Assembly: GCF_020165195.1 (NCBI RefSeq) | Contig: NZ_JAIUHR010000011.1 | Coordinates: forward strand, 62,001 to 126,000 | DNA length: 64,000 nt | Origin: Mesorhizobium sp. CA14 | Lineage (GTDB): Bacteria > Pseudomonadota > Alphaproteobacteria > Rhizobiales > Rhizobiaceae | Reading direction: 5' to 3' | Shown here: positions 55,375 through 64,000 of the stretch, in pieces | Numbering within the stretch: position 1 is the first letter of the stretch | How the letters are laid out: the number at the start of each line of letters is the position of its first letter | Notes under the pieces: generated by a model | Told to the model about the DNA's origin: nothing | The model's input: only the letters and a program-made list of their open reading frames with translations | Databases searched by the model: none | Made by a program: the position numbers and the translations under genes

Positions 55375-56844
55375 GCTCCAAGGATCAGCCACCCTCGGCC
55401 AGATCGGCCGGTTGAGCTTTCTGTAATCCGTCACCGCCGGATTGCTCGGATAGGAACTCGGCGCAGCCACATAGATGATCTCGGCGGCGATCGGCGCGAA
55501 GCCGGCGTAGAAATGATTCGTCGATTTGATCAGCAGGACGTCTTTCGACAACGGATCGATGCCGATGTTGGAAAAGATATCGGGTTCGAAGGTCTGGGTG
55601 CGGTTGGTGTTCAAGATGACATCGACCTCGGTGCCTTCGATGCGCACCACCGCCGACGGCCCCAGCGTCACGCGGCTCGGCCCGAAGCTCTGCCAACCTT
55701 CGCTGACCGCCTTCAGCACCGTGACGCGCGCGTCGATCGGCTCGCCGGCCTGAGGGCCGGCCTTGCCACCGAAGCGCAGATCGATGGCCGCGCCCTCGCC
55801 GGCCGCGTGGCAGAAGGTCACGGCGATCGGATCCCAGATCGTCGCCACGCCGACCTTGGTCACGCCACGCGAAAGCAGCTCTCGCAGCACGATGGTGCCG
55901 TCGCCCGGCACGCCGCCGCCCGGATTGTCCCAGATGTCGGCGATCACGACCGGCTTGTCCTGGCGCTGGGCGCGCACGGCTAACGCCCGCTCGATGCCGG
56001 CCGATGCAGACAGCATCGTCATGGCGGTCTTCTCACGCAAGGCGTAGAGCTCACGCCCGAGCGTTTCGACCAGCTTGTCGCCCTTTTCCTTGTCATTGTC
56101 GGTGACGACCAGGATGCGCGTGCCCATTTCCGGCACGTCGGCGGCCATGAAGCCGTGGATGACCGAGACCGACAGCACGCCGTCCTTGCCGTGCAGCGCC
56201 TTGATCCTGTCGACGAAGGAGCGCATCGGCTCGCGGCTGGTCGGCAGCACCTGGATCATGCGGCAGTCGAAGGTCGAGATCACAGGCTTGATCTCGCCGC
56301 GCGCCGCGGCGAGGCCGAGCTCGACCACATGCTCGCCGCGCTCGTAGAAATCGGTGTGCGGGAATTCGAGGAAATAGGCCATGACGTCGCAGGCCGCGAC
56401 GCGCTTCGGGGTCAAATGGCTGTGCGGATCGAATTCCGATGCGATTACCACTTTCGGGCCGACGATGGCGCGCACGCGCTCCAAGAGATCGCCTTCGCAA
56501 TCGTCATAACCTTGCGCCACCATGGCACCATGCAGGCCGAGGATGACGGCATCGACCGGCAGTGCCTCCCTTAGCTGGCCAAGGATCTCGTCGCGCAGCG
56601 CCTCATAGGTCTGCCGTTGAACCAGGCCGCCGGGCTCCGCCCAGGTGGCGGTGCCTTCGATGACAGTCAACCTTTCCTTCGCGGCGCGCTTGCGCAACGC
56701 CACGATCGGCGAGGAGCAGAGCGTCGGCGTCTCGGGATGTTTTCCGGGGCCGGCATAGAAGGCCATCTCGAACGAAGCCCGGTCTGTCGGCACCGGCGAG
56801 AAGGTGTTGGTTTCCGTCGCCAGCGAGGCGGTGAAGATGCGCAT
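55324..56844 (-). CDS. M81 metallopeptidase (MlrC-like)
   Basis: A 506-residue protein of the M81/MlrC group, typified by the microcystin-degrading MlrC. It has the N-terminal MRIFTASLATETNTFSP, GLHGAMVAQGYDDCEGDLLERVR, EFDPHSHLTPKRV, YFLEFPHTDFYERG and the C-terminal block DNPGGGVPGDGTIVLRELL. The candidate metal ligands (Asp and His) lie in these blocks. The last residues SASPSPLVGEGGREAAG come from a palindromic repeat, so the natural C-terminus ends near DPW. It sits beside CUT1 permeases. Confidence 0.9.
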   Translation of the reverse strand: MRIFTASLATETNTFSPVPTDRASFEMAFYAGPGKHPETPTLCSSPIVALRKRAAKERLTVIEGTATWAEPGGLVQRQTYEALRDEILGQLREALPVDAVILGLHGAMVAQGYDDCEGDLLERVRAIVGPKVVIASEFDPHSHLTPKRVAACDVMAYFLEFPHTDFYERGEHVVELGLAAARGEIKPVISTFDCRMIQVLPTSREPMRSFVDRIKALHGKDGVLSVSVIHGFMAADVPEMGTRILVVTDNDKEKGDKLVETLGRELYALREKTAMTMLSASAGIERALAVRAQRQDKPVVIADIWDNPGGGVPGDGTIVLRELLSRGVTKVGVATIWDPIAVTFCHAAGEGAAIDLRFGGKAGPQAGEPIDARVTVLKAVSEGWQSFGPSRVTLGPSAVVRIEGTEVDVILNTNRTQTFEPDIFSNIGIDPLSKDVLLIKSTNHFYAGFAPIAAEIIYVAAPSSYPSNPAVTDYRKLNRPIWPRVADPWSASPSPLVGEGGREAAG

Positions 56845-56870
56845 GAGGGCTCCGTGATGACCTTTGTTTT

Positions 56871-56916
56871 TCGCAATTCCGGACGGAAACCGCTGCACAC
56901 TTTTCCTGGAATTGCT
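56871..56916. repeat. Internally deleted family C repeat, copy 5
   Basis: It has TCGCAATTCCGGACGG and CACTTTTCCTGGAATTGCT with about 30 bases of the middle absent. It separates the MlrC-like gene from permease MalG. Confidence 0.75.
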
Positions 56917-56923
56917 GGGATTG

Positions 56924-57748
56924 CTACTTGACCGCGCCGAGCGCCAATCCGCGGACGAGGTAGCGCTGCAGCCAGATGAAGAGGATCGCCACCGGCAGTG
57001 TCGCCAGCAGCGTGGCCGCCATGACATGGTGCCATTCGATCGTATAGCGGCCGGCGACCAGCGAGAAAACCTGGATCGGCAGCGTGTAGCTTTCCTGGCT
57101 GCGCAGCATGGTGAGCGCCACGACGAATTCGTTCCAGGCATTGATGAAGGTGAAGATCGCCGTCACCGCAATTGCCGGCAGGCAAAGCGGCAGGAAGACT
57201 TTGCGCAAGGTCAGCCAGCGGCCGGCGCCTTCCATCCAGGCGGCCTCCTCCAGGTCGTGCGGGATGGTGTCGAAATAGCTCTGCAGCATCCAGACCGTGA
57301 AGGCGACGTTGAAGGCCATGTAGATGAAGCCGAGCGCGGTTGTGCTCTCGACCAGCCCCCAGGCTGCCATCAGCCGGAACAGGCCGAGCACCAGAACGAT
57401 CGGCGAGATCATCTGCGAGATCAAAAGGAACTGGCGGAAGGCGCTATAGCCGGCAAAGCGGAAGCGCGACATGGCGTAGGCCGCCGGCACCGAGATCAGG
57501 ATCGCGCCGATGGTCGCCAGCGCCGAGACATAGAGCGAGTTGAGCAGCGCCTGGCCGAAGCCGGTCGCCACCCACATGTCGGCGAAATTCGACCAGCGGA
57601 ATTCGCTCGGCCACCAGGTGGGCGTCAGCACCTCCGTGCGCGGCTTGACGGCGGTGAGGAACATGACGGCAAATGGGAAGATCGTCACCCCGATCAAGGG
57701 GGCCAGCAGAACCCAGGCGATGATGGTGCGTTTCATCTTAGGGGTCAT
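56924..57748 (-). CDS. Carbohydrate ABC transporter permease (MalG-type)
   Basis: A 274-residue CUT1 inner-membrane permease. Six helices and the EAA loop [26 protein letters not shown] are clear. [33 protein letters not shown] N-terminus is typical of MalG-like proteins. It overlaps the upstream MalF-type gene by 4 bases, so the two are coupled. Substrate unknown. Confidence 0.92.
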   Translation of the reverse strand: MTPKMKRTIIAWVLLAPLIGVTIFPFAVMFLTAVKPRTEVLTPTWWPSEFRWSNFADMWVATGFGQALLNSLYVSALATIGAILISVPAAYAMSRFRFAGYSAFRQFLLISQMISPIVLVLGLFRLMAAWGLVESTTALGFIYMAFNVAFTVWMLQSYFDTIPHDLEEAAWMEGAGRWLTLRKVFLPLCLPAIAVTAIFTFINAWNEFVVALTMLRSQESYTLPIQVFSLVAGRYTIEWHHVMAATLLATLPVAILFIWLQRYLVRGLALGAVK

Positions 57749-58614
57749 GAGCGCTGCTCCCGCATGGCGAGGCGCACATAGATCATGGTGAAGACGAGCA
57801 GGATCGCGAACATCACCAGCGACACGGCGGAGGCCTCGCCCAGCTTGCCGATGCGGAAGGCGAGCTTGTAGAGATGCGTGACCAATATGTCGGTCGAGTT
57901 CGCCGGCCCCCCTTGAGTCATCACCCAGATGATCGGGAAGGAGTTGAAGACATAGATGGTGTTGAGCACGATCGCGATGTTGATGAACGGTTTCAGGAGC
58001 GGAAAGGTGATCTCGCGGAACTGCTGCAGGGGCGTCGCGCCCTCGAGTGCCGCCGCCTCATAGAGATCGTCGGGGATCGAGGACAGGCCTCCGAGGAAGA
58101 TCGTTGTGGTGAACGGCACCGTCACCAATATGCCGATCACCACCTGCATCGGGAAGGCGGTCTCGGCGCTCGCCAGCCACTGGATGTTCTGGCTGATCAG
58201 GCCGAGCTTCATCAGCGCCGAATTCAGCATGCCGCTCTCGCCGTTGAGCGCCCAGCGCCAGACCACCGCGGTCATGGTGAGCGACACCGCCCAGGGCAGC
58301 ATGATGATGACGCGGGCGAGGCCGCGGCCGTAGAAGTCCGTGTTGAGGATGATCGCCACCGGGATCGACAAAAGCAGTGCGCCGCCGACCACGAGCACGG
58401 TCCACAGCCCGGTGCGCCAAAGCGCTGCGATAAAGTCGGGATCGGCGGCGAGCGCCGAGAAATTGGCCAGGCCGCTGAATTCGCGAAGCTGGCCAAAGCG
58501 GTTTACGTCATGCGTCGATATCTGGATCAGGTCCCAGACCGGCCAGAAAATCACCATCGCCGCCAGGAACAGGCTGGGCAGCGTCAGCAGATAGGGCAGG
58601 AAACGATTTTGCAT
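57745..58614 (-). CDS. Carbohydrate ABC transporter permease (MalF-type)
   Basis: A 289-residue CUT1 permease partner of the MalG-type gene. Six helices and the EAA motif [25 protein letters not shown] are present. [27 protein letters not shown] is a typical late helix. Upstream lies a 424-base gap with a palindromic repeat, then the binding protein gene on the same strand. Confidence 0.92.
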   Translation of the reverse strand: MQNRFLPYLLTLPSLFLAAMVIFWPVWDLIQISTHDVNRFGQLREFSGLANFSALAADPDFIAALWRTGLWTVLVVGGALLLSIPVAIILNTDFYGRGLARVIIMLPWAVSLTMTAVVWRWALNGESGMLNSALMKLGLISQNIQWLASAETAFPMQVVIGILVTVPFTTTIFLGGLSSIPDDLYEAAALEGATPLQQFREITFPLLKPFINIAIVLNTIYVFNSFPIIWVMTQGGPANSTDILVTHLYKLAFRIGKLGEASAVSLVMFAILLVFTMIYVRLAMREQRS

Positions 58615-59038
58615 CGGCTGGTTTGTACCGCGTTGCGGAGTGGAGATTAGATGGCGCTGGCTTAACAGATTGACTTAACCCCGCCTCTTTCTTCTCAGGA
58701 CACCGCTTCAGGATTCCTTGCAAGTGGCGGCGCTGTTCCTCACCTGTGCGCCCGTCCTCCGCGGCGGCCGCGGAAGGGAGCCCTTCCTCTCCCCCGTCGA
58801 TCGGGGGAGAGGTGTCGAGCGAAGCTCGACGGAGTGGGGTCGACCTTGGGCGCAAGGCGAGGCGATGCTTGCGCCGAGTGCCCTTCGTGTCCGCTCGCGG
58901 CGGTGGCCAGGTGGTTCCCCCACTCCGTCTCGGCTTCGCCGAGCCACCTCTCCCCCCTCCGGAGGGAGAGGAAGGAGGCAGGGAAAGTGTGGCGCGCTCC
59001 GACGGGTGGAGCGCGCCACGGGCGCAGGGAGATACGCC
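58615..59038. other. Intergenic gap with palindromic repeat
   Basis: Apart from the repeat at 58775-58978, no gene or clear promoter was seen between the permease and binding-protein genes. Confidence 0.5.
58775..58978. repeat. Long palindromic repeat, family G
   Basis: CTTCCTCTCCCCC at the left and GGGAGAGGAAGG at the right are inverted. Inner arms include GAGCGAAGCTCGACGGAGTGGGG and CCCCCACTCCGTC. It interrupts the transporter operon and probably reflects an insertion of a mobile palindromic element. Confidence 0.8.
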
Positions 59039-60271
59039 CTATTTCTTCTTGAGCACGGCGTTCGCCTTGTCCGCCGCGTCCTTCAGGGCCGCTTCCGGCG
59101 TGGCGCTGCCGAGATAGATCTTCTGCATGGCGTCGGATGTGATCTGGGCGATCTCTTCCCAGCCCGGGATGACCGGCGCGAAGCGGGCGTCGGGCAGAAG
59201 CGCGGTGAAGGCGGCGAGGTCGGCGTTGTTGACGTAATAGTCCATCTTGGCCTCTTCCTTGTTCACCGGGAGGAAGCCTTCGCCCTGCGTGAACTTGGCG
59301 CGCTGCTCCTTGGTGAACAGGAAGTCGAGCAGCTTCCAGGCCTCGTCCTTGTTCTTGGAGTTCTTGAACATGATGATGCTATCGGTGACGCCATAGGTGC
59401 CGCGCGCGCCGGTCGGGCCGGCGGGAATGGCGGCGACGCCGTATTTCAGCTTCGGCGCCTCTTCCTTGATCTGGTTGGAGAGGAAAGGCGCGGTGATCAT
59501 CATGCCGACCTTGCCCTGCTTGAACAGGTTCTGCACGTCCTCGCGGTTGTTGGAGGTGACGCCAGGTTCCGTCAGGCCCTCGTCGATCATCGACTTGTAG
59601 AGCTTGGCGGCCTCGAGCGCGCCCGGCGTGCTCAGACCGGAGGTGCCGTCCTTGTTGAGGATCTCTGTGCCGAAGGACCACATCGCGTAGTAGTAATAGA
59701 CGTCGGTCTCAATCTCCTTGCCCTGCAGGCCGTAGCCGAAGGCGCCTTGAGCCTTGATCTTGCGCGCGTCCTCCTGCAGCTCGGTCCAGGTGGCCGGCGG
59801 CTTGGCGATGCCGGCCTTCTCAAAGAGCTCCTTGTTGTAATACATGGCGCGCGCCGAGGCGGCGATCGGCAGGCCGTAGGTATGGCCGTCCATGATCGAG
59901 GGCTGCAGGAAGGTGTCGATGAAGCGGTCCTTGAACTCGGGCGTGATGTAGCTGTCGAGCGGCTCGGCGACATCCTGCTGGACGAAATCGATCAGCCAGC
60001 GCGTGCCGATGATCGAAAGGTCGGCATTGGTGCCGGCGGTGATGTCGGTGGTGAGTTTCTGCAGGAGCACATCCCACGGCACCACTTCGTATTTGATGGT
60101 GATGCCGGGATTGGCCGCCTCGAACTCCTTCTTCACCGCTTCGAAATAGGGGCCGGTCTTGGCGCTGTATTCGGCGACGGTGACGCGCACCTCGCCGGCA
60201 TCGGCGGGTGCCGCCAAAGCCAGCATGCTCATTCCAGCCAACAGGCCGACAGTCCATTTCGCAAGGCTCAT
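59039..60271 (-). CDS. CUT1 sugar ABC transporter substrate-binding protein
   Basis: A 410-residue periplasmic solute-binding protein with a signal peptide (MSLAKWTVGLLAGMSMLALAAPADA, about 25 residues) and the MalE/UgpB-type fold. The opening VRVTVAEYSAKTGPYFEAVKKEFEAANPGITIKYEVVPWD is typical. The start at 60271 follows GGGAGAG; an earlier Met at 60295 is less likely. It lies upstream of the permeases on the same strand and is divergent from the SDR operon. Confidence 0.9.
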   Translation of the reverse strand: MSLAKWTVGLLAGMSMLALAAPADAGEVRVTVAEYSAKTGPYFEAVKKEFEAANPGITIKYEVVPWDVLLQKLTTDITAGTNADLSIIGTRWLIDFVQQDVAEPLDSYITPEFKDRFIDTFLQPSIMDGHTYGLPIAASARAMYYNKELFEKAGIAKPPATWTELQEDARKIKAQGAFGYGLQGKEIETDVYYYYAMWSFGTEILNKDGTSGLSTPGALEAAKLYKSMIDEGLTEPGVTSNNREDVQNLFKQGKVGMMITAPFLSNQIKEEAPKLKYGVAAIPAGPTGARGTYGVTDSIIMFKNSKNKDEAWKLLDFLFTKEQRAKFTQGEGFLPVNKEEAKMDYYVNNADLAAFTALLPDARFAPVIPGWEEIAQITSDAMQKIYLGSATPEAALKDAADKANAVLKKK

Positions 60272-60325
60272 CTGATCTCTCCCATTGATGCGCATTCGCG
60301 CCTGGCCTTAGAGGGCACAGGATTT

Positions 60326-60345
60326 ATGTTACTTTCCTACATTAT
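60326..60345. promoter_or_regulatory. Candidate RpiR operator, copy 1
   Basis: ATGTTACTTTCCTACATTAT matches the site at 60377-60396 at 14 of 20 positions. The TGT...TACA frame fits RpiR/HexR-type sites (TGTARTTAAATTACA). Confidence 0.5.
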
Positions 60346-60376
60346 CGAGGGTTATGCCCAATGCAAGCAGTTTGTC

Positions 60377-60396
60377 ATGTTGCTAAATTACATTTT
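60377..60396. promoter_or_regulatory. Candidate RpiR operator, copy 2
   Basis: ATGTTGCTAAATTACATTTT resembles the HexR consensus closely from TGT to TTACA. It begins 51 bases after copy 1, about five helical turns, in the divergent promoter between the binding-protein and SDR genes. Confidence 0.55.
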
Positions 60397-60444
60397 GTTG
60401 GATAGCGTTCCGTCGCTGTCTGGCACGGCGGAGGAGCGCGTATC

Positions 60445-61215
60445 GTGGTATCAAAGGCCGATTTCGAGGGCAAAACCGTTGTCGTCACGGGCGCCGGCGG
60501 CGGCCTTGGTTCGGCGATCGTTGAGCTCATGGCCGAGCGCGGCGCGCGCATCGTCGGCTGCGACCAGTCGACGGAGGCGCTGGCCGGTCCGCATATTGCG
60601 TCGCGCCATGTCTTCAACCTGCTCGACCGGGCCTCGATCGAAGCGGCTATCCCGGCGCTGCTCGACAAGGACGGCGTTCCTGACATCCTGATCAACAATG
60701 CCGGCTGGACACGCGCCGAGACCTTGAACGTGCTGACGGCGGACAAGATCGAAGAGGAGCTCGACCTCAATTTGACCGGCGTGATGACCTTCGCCGATCC
60801 GCTGATCAAGGCGATGTCCAAGCGCGGCGCGGGCAGCGTCGTCTTCATCTCCTCGGTCAACGCCATCGCGCATTTCGGCAATCCGGCCTATGCCGCCGCC
60901 AAGGCCGGCATCAACGCCTATGCCAAGTCGATCGCCGTCGAGCTTGGCCGCAGCGGTGTGCGCGCCAATGTCGTCTGTCCGGGCTCGATCCGCACCTCCG
61001 CCTGGGACCACCGCCTGGCCAAGGATCCCGAGATCCTCGGCCGGCTCAAGCGGCTCTACCCGCTTGGCCGCATCGTCGACGCTTCGGAGGTGGCGGAAGC
61101 CGTGGCTTTCCTTGCCTCCGAGCGCGCTTCCGGCATAACAGGTGCCGTGGTGCCCGTGGATGCCGGGCTAACAGCCGGCTACCTGCCTTTCATCGACGAC
61201 ATTTTGGGAGCGTGA
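60445..61215 (+). CDS. Short-chain dehydrogenase/reductase
   Basis: A 256-residue SDR. The nucleotide motif is VVTGAGGGLGSAI (TGxxxGxG), NNAG is in DILINNAGWT, and the catalytic Ser, Tyr and Lys lie in VFISSVNAIAHFGNPAYAAAKAG. The start is GTG at 60445, preceded by GGAGGAG at 8 bases. The substrate is unknown; sugar or polyol oxidation is suggested by its transporter neighbours. It overlaps the ATPase gene closely. Confidence 0.9.
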   Translation: MVSKADFEGKTVVVTGAGGGLGSAIVELMAERGARIVGCDQSTEALAGPHIASRHVFNLLDRASIEAAIPALLDKDGVPDILINNAGWTRAETLNVLTADKIEEELDLNLTGVMTFADPLIKAMSKRGAGSVVFISSVNAIAHFGNPAYAAAKAGINAYAKSIAVELGRSGVRANVVCPGSIRTSAWDHRLAKDPEILGRLKRLYPLGRIVDASEVAEAVAFLASERASGITGAVVPVDAGLTAGYLPFIDDILGA

Positions 61216-61217
61216 CC

Positions 61218-62285
61218 ATGACCGACGTCCAGTTCCGCAACCTGTCGAAATCCTTCGGCCAGCATAAGATCCTCGAGGACATCAATCTCGACATCCGGAC
61301 TGGCGAGTTCGTCGTGCTGGTCGGCCCCTCCGGCTGCGGCAAGTCCACTTTGCTGCGCATGCTCGCCGGGCTGGAGACGATCACCTCCGGCGATCTCGTC
61401 ATCGGCGGCACGCGCGCCAACGACCTGCCGCCGCAGAAGCGCAACATCGCCATGGTGTTCCAGTCCTACGCGCTGTTTCCGCATCTGAAAGCTGCGGAAA
61501 ACATCGGCTTCGGCCCGAAGATCCGCGGCGAGAACCGCGCCGCGATCGATGACAAGGTGAAGAAGGCGTCGGGCGTGCTGAACCTCTTTTCCTATCTCGA
61601 CCGTTATCCCAGGCAATTGTCCGGCGGCCAGCGCCAGCGCGTCGCCATGGGCCGCGCCATCGTGCGCGAGCCTTCGGTCTTCCTGTTCGACGAGCCGCTT
61701 TCGAATCTCGACGCGCAGCTGCGGGTGCAGATGCGCACCGAGATCAAGGCGCTGCACCAGCGGCTGAAATCGACCATCGTCTATGTCACCCACGACCAGA
61801 TCGAGGCGATGACCATGGCCGACCGCATCGTGGTGATGGACCGCGGCCGTATCCAGCAGGTCGGTCAGCCGCTGGAGCTCTATGACCGACCGGCCAACAA
61901 ATTCGTCGCCGCCTTCATCGGCTCGCCCTCGATGAGCTTCGTCTCCGGCGCGCTGAAGACCGCCGGAGCCAAGTCCTGGTTTGAAACGACAGGCGGCGGC
62001 CGTCTGGCGCTCCCGGGCAAAGCTACGTCCGGCAGCGACACGGTCGAGGCTGGCATCCGGCCCGAGCATTTCGTGGTCGGCGCTGGCGACGATGCCCTCG
62101 CCATCAAGGTCGATGTCGTCGAACCGACCGGCTCGGAAACGCATGTCTATGGCTCGGTCGGCGGCGACACGGTGCGCGCGGTGTTCCGCGACCGGCTGCA
62201 GGTGAAGCCGGGCGACCGGCTGCCGGTAAGCGTCGATCCGCGCAACATCCACCTCTTCGACAAGGCGACGGGCCTGCCGCTGTGA
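61218..62285 (+). CDS. CUT1 ABC transporter ATP-binding protein (UgpC/MalK-type)
   Basis: A 355-residue ATPase. Walker A is GPSGCGKST, the signature LSGGQRQRVAMGRAI, Walker B VFLFDEPLSNLD, and the H-loop VTHDQ. The regulatory C-terminal OB-type domain (about 240-355) follows. The ATG at 61218 follows GGGAG; it begins 3 bases after the SDR stop. It is the likely ATPase for the MalF/MalG/binding-protein set on the opposite strand. Confidence 0.95.
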   Translation: MTDVQFRNLSKSFGQHKILEDINLDIRTGEFVVLVGPSGCGKSTLLRMLAGLETITSGDLVIGGTRANDLPPQKRNIAMVFQSYALFPHLKAAENIGFGPKIRGENRAAIDDKVKKASGVLNLFSYLDRYPRQLSGGQRQRVAMGRAIVREPSVFLFDEPLSNLDAQLRVQMRTEIKALHQRLKSTIVYVTHDQIEAMTMADRIVVMDRGRIQQVGQPLELYDRPANKFVAAFIGSPSMSFVSGALKTAGAKSWFETTGGGRLALPGKATSGSDTVEAGIRPEHFVVGAGDDALAIKVDVVEPTGSETHVYGSVGGDTVRAVFRDRLQVKPGDRLPVSVDPRNIHLFDKATGLPL

Positions 62286-62292
62286 GAAGACT

Positions 62293-63174
62293 ATGAAGAC
62301 CCCGGCCGACATCATCACCCGCCTGCAATTGATATCGCAGGACGGCACCAAGTCGGACCGCCGGCTGGCCGGGCTGGTGCTTTCCGACCTCGATTTTGCC
62401 TCCAAGGCCGCCATCTCGGAGATCGCGGCGCGCGTCGGCGTCAGCGAGCCGACCGTCACCCGCTTCTGCCGCAATCTCGGCTGCGAGGGCCTGCGCGATT
62501 TCAAGTTCTATCTGGCGCAGGCGATCGCCATCGGCGGCCAGTATCTGTCGCCGGAGCCGCTCAGCCGCGACGCGCGCGAGCAGCGCGTCGCCTCGGCAAT
62601 CACCGAAGCGGCCATCGCCGCCATCCAGCGCGCCAGCGAGAATCTCGACATGACCACGCTGATGGATGTTGCCGCCCGCATCGCCGGTTCGGGCAATGTG
62701 CTGTGCATCGGTTCCGGCGGCATCTCCTCGATGATGGCGACCGAGATGCAGAACCGCCTGTTCCGGCTCGGCCTGTCGGCGCTCGCCCAGACCGATGGCC
62801 AGCTGCAGCGCATGTATGCCGCCGTCGCGACGCCCGAGACGACGCTGCTTGCCTTCTCCGTCTCGGGCTATGCGCGCTCGGTGATCGAGGCGGTCGAGGT
62901 CGCACAGCAATATGGCGCGGCGACCGTCGCCATCACTGCGCCAGATTCGGCCTTGGCCAAGGTCGCCGACACAGTGATCCTTTTGCAGTCCGTCGAGGAC
63001 GGCAACATCTACAAGCCGACCTCGTCGCGCTACGCGCTTTTGGCCATCCTCGACATGATCGCCACCACGGTGGCGGAAGCGCGGGGGCCGAAAGTGCTGG
63101 AGAATCTGCGCCGCATCAAGCAGAGCGTGAACACGCTGAAGGTCGACGATCCGAAGCTGCCGCTGGGGGATTGA
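62293..63174 (+). CDS. RpiR-family transcriptional regulator
   Basis: A 293-residue RpiR regulator with an N-terminal helix-turn-helix (AAISEIAARVGVSEPTVTRFCRNLGCEGLRDFK, about 35-68) and a C-terminal SIS domain (GNVLCIGSGGISSMMATEMQNRLFRLG; LAFSVSGYARSVIEAVEVAQQYG), which binds phosphosugars. It lies 7 bases after the ATPase gene. It probably controls the divergent promoter described at 60326-60396, including its own operon. Confidence 0.93.
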   Translation: MKTPADIITRLQLISQDGTKSDRRLAGLVLSDLDFASKAAISEIAARVGVSEPTVTRFCRNLGCEGLRDFKFYLAQAIAIGGQYLSPEPLSRDAREQRVASAITEAAIAAIQRASENLDMTTLMDVAARIAGSGNVLCIGSGGISSMMATEMQNRLFRLGLSALAQTDGQLQRMYAAVATPETTLLAFSVSGYARSVIEAVEVAQQYGAATVAITAPDSALAKVADTVILLQSVEDGNIYKPTSSRYALLAILDMIATTVAEARGPKVLENLRRIKQSVNTLKVDDPKLPLGD

Positions 63175-63189
63175 GCGATTTTGAAGACT

Positions 63190-63341
63190 CACCCTCACCC
63201 GGACTGCCAACCGAATTGCGAAGAGCAATTCGGGGCAATCCGACCTCTCCCCAAGGGGAGAGGAGCAGGTCGGCCTCAACGCCAACCCTCCTCTTCTCCC
63301 CGCCGGGGAGAAGGTGGCCACGTAGCGGCCGGATGAGGGGG
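63190..63341. repeat. Palindromic repeat, family F, copy 2
   Basis: ACCCTCACCCGG at one end and CCGGATGAGGGG at the other, with GGCCACGTAGCGGCC inside. It lies between the convergent RpiR gene and the yggU-like gene. Confidence 0.8.
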
Positions 63342-63352
63342 CGCCGCCAACG

Positions 63353-63664
63353 TTATTTGCCGAGCGTCTGAAGCCGCTCCACCAGTTCAGCCCCATCACC
63401 CTCTATCCGCAGCGTCTTCAGCCGCGATGTGCCGCCGGCGACCACCGAAACGGCCGATACTGGTACACCCAGCGCCTTGGCCAGCATCCGTTCCAATGCT
63501 TGATTGGCGGCGCCGTTCTCCGGCACGGCGCGCACGCGCGCCTTGAGGTGATTGCGCCCGTCGGCGGCGGTCTCGACACCGTCAATCCGGTCGAGCGCCG
63601 CCTTCGGCGTCAGCCGCACGAAGAGGTCGATGCCGTTCTCACGCAGCCGAAACGGCGCGCTCAT
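63353..63664 (-). CDS. DUF167/YggU family protein
   Basis: A 103-residue protein of the DUF167/YggU family. FVRLTPKAALDRIDGVE, LKARVRAVPENGAANQALERMLAKALG and VVAGGTSRLKTLRIEG are conserved. The start at 63664 overlaps the yggT stop by one base. Function unknown. yggT-yggU is a common pair. Confidence 0.93.
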   Translation of the reverse strand: MSAPFRLRENGIDLFVRLTPKAALDRIDGVETAADGRNHLKARVRAVPENGAANQALERMLAKALGVPVSAVSVVAGGTSRLKTLRIEGDGAELVERLQTLGK

Positions 63665-63963
63665 CAGCCGCCGGTCACGACCCAGGACCAGACGGTGGTG
63701 ACCAGAAACTGGCGGATGAAGAAGATGATCAGAAGCAGGATGATCGGCGAAATGTCGATGCCGCCGAGATCGGGCATGAAGCGGCGGATCGGGCGCAGCG
63801 CCGGATCGGTCAGCCGATAGAGCATATTGCCGACGCTGCCGACGAACTGGTTGCGCGAGTTGACGACATTGAAGGCGTAGAGCCAGGAAAAGATCGCCGA
63901 GGCGATGATGATCCACCAGTAGATATCAAGCGCCATGACGATGGTCTGAATAAGGGCGATCAT
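63664..63963 (-). CDS. YggT family membrane protein
   Basis: A 99-residue inner-membrane protein with two helices ([25 protein letters not shown] and [18 protein letters not shown]) and the conserved loop [25 protein letters not shown]. The start at 63963 has GGAG upstream; an in-frame ATG at 63990 is less likely. YggT proteins are linked to osmotic or envelope functions, and in rhizobia to division-linked clusters. Confidence 0.92.
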   Translation of the reverse strand: MIALIQTIVMALDIYWWIIIASAIFSWLYAFNVVNSRNQFVGSVGNMLYRLTDPALRPIRRFMPDLGGIDISPIILLLIIFFIRQFLVTTVWSWVVTGG

Positions 63964-64000
63964 GCCGGTCTCCAAAATTGTCGCCGACATGTAGCCATTG

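Overview
The window is a 64 kb stretch of high-GC chromosomal DNA from an alphaproteobacterium of the Hyphomicrobiales (Rhizobiales), most likely a Mesorhizobium-like member of the Phyllobacteriaceae. This rests on gene content and on repeats recognised by eye, not on a database search. The supporting features are a MucR/Ros-type regulator, the hemC-hemD-mitofilin(Mic60)-hemY block, a short-form 6-phosphogluconate dehydrogenase, dense carbohydrate ABC transporters and several families of rhizobial-style palindromic intergenic repeats. No transposase, integrase, phage gene, CRISPR array, rRNA or tRNA was found. The region is mostly core genome with catabolic islets at the right end.

Layout: 0.2-8.1 kb holds a possible MliC-like lipoprotein, the succinate dehydrogenase operon sdhC-sdhD-sdhA-[DUF3052]-sdhB, YceH, OsmC and small proteins. 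8.5-13.4 kb holds the divergent ubiquinone hydroxylase and thioesterase tesB, then glnK-amtB behind a sigma-54-like promoter. 13.5-20.5 kb holds ftsK, a LolA-like protein, xthA, a stand-alone cyclic-nucleotide-binding domain, an OmpR-type response regulator, an L,D-transpeptidase and a DUF1127 protein. 20.6-25.7 kb holds a LysR regulator, a DUF1761 membrane protein and a minus-strand run tsaD-gpsA-yciI-EVE-methyltransferase. 25.9-31.2 kb holds hemC-hemD-mitofilin-hemY-TerB.

31-36 kb holds a GATase, an MFS exporter, an aminotransferase and mucR. 35.8-41.4 kb is a minus-strand glucose module (glucoamylase GH15, short 6PGDH, zwf, ROK glucokinase-like). It is followed divergently by a ribose-type (CUT2) sugar ABC transporter at 41.5-46.0 kb. 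46-53 kb holds ppa, a GNAT, two TPM-domain proteins with LemA, pdxY, a DUF429 protein, a beta-carbonic anhydrase and an NTF2-like protein. 53-63.2 kb holds an M3 peptidase and a catabolic locus: an MlrC-type M81 metallopeptidase and a CUT1 ABC transporter (two permeases, binding protein, ATPase), with an SDR dehydrogenase and an RpiR regulator. The window ends in YggU and YggT.

The most informative observations are: (1) the MlrC/SDR/CUT1/RpiR locus, with two similar 20-bp sites 51 bp apart in its divergent promoter, a plausible RpiR operator pair; (2) a DUF3052 gene translationally wedged between sdhA and sdhB; (3) palindromic repeats that have entered gene ends, supplying the C-terminus of the MlrC protein and the start region of a TPM gene and apparently duplicating the 3' end of the ubiH-like gene; (4) a glucose-oxidation cluster with a glucoamylase lacking a signal peptide and no lactonase.
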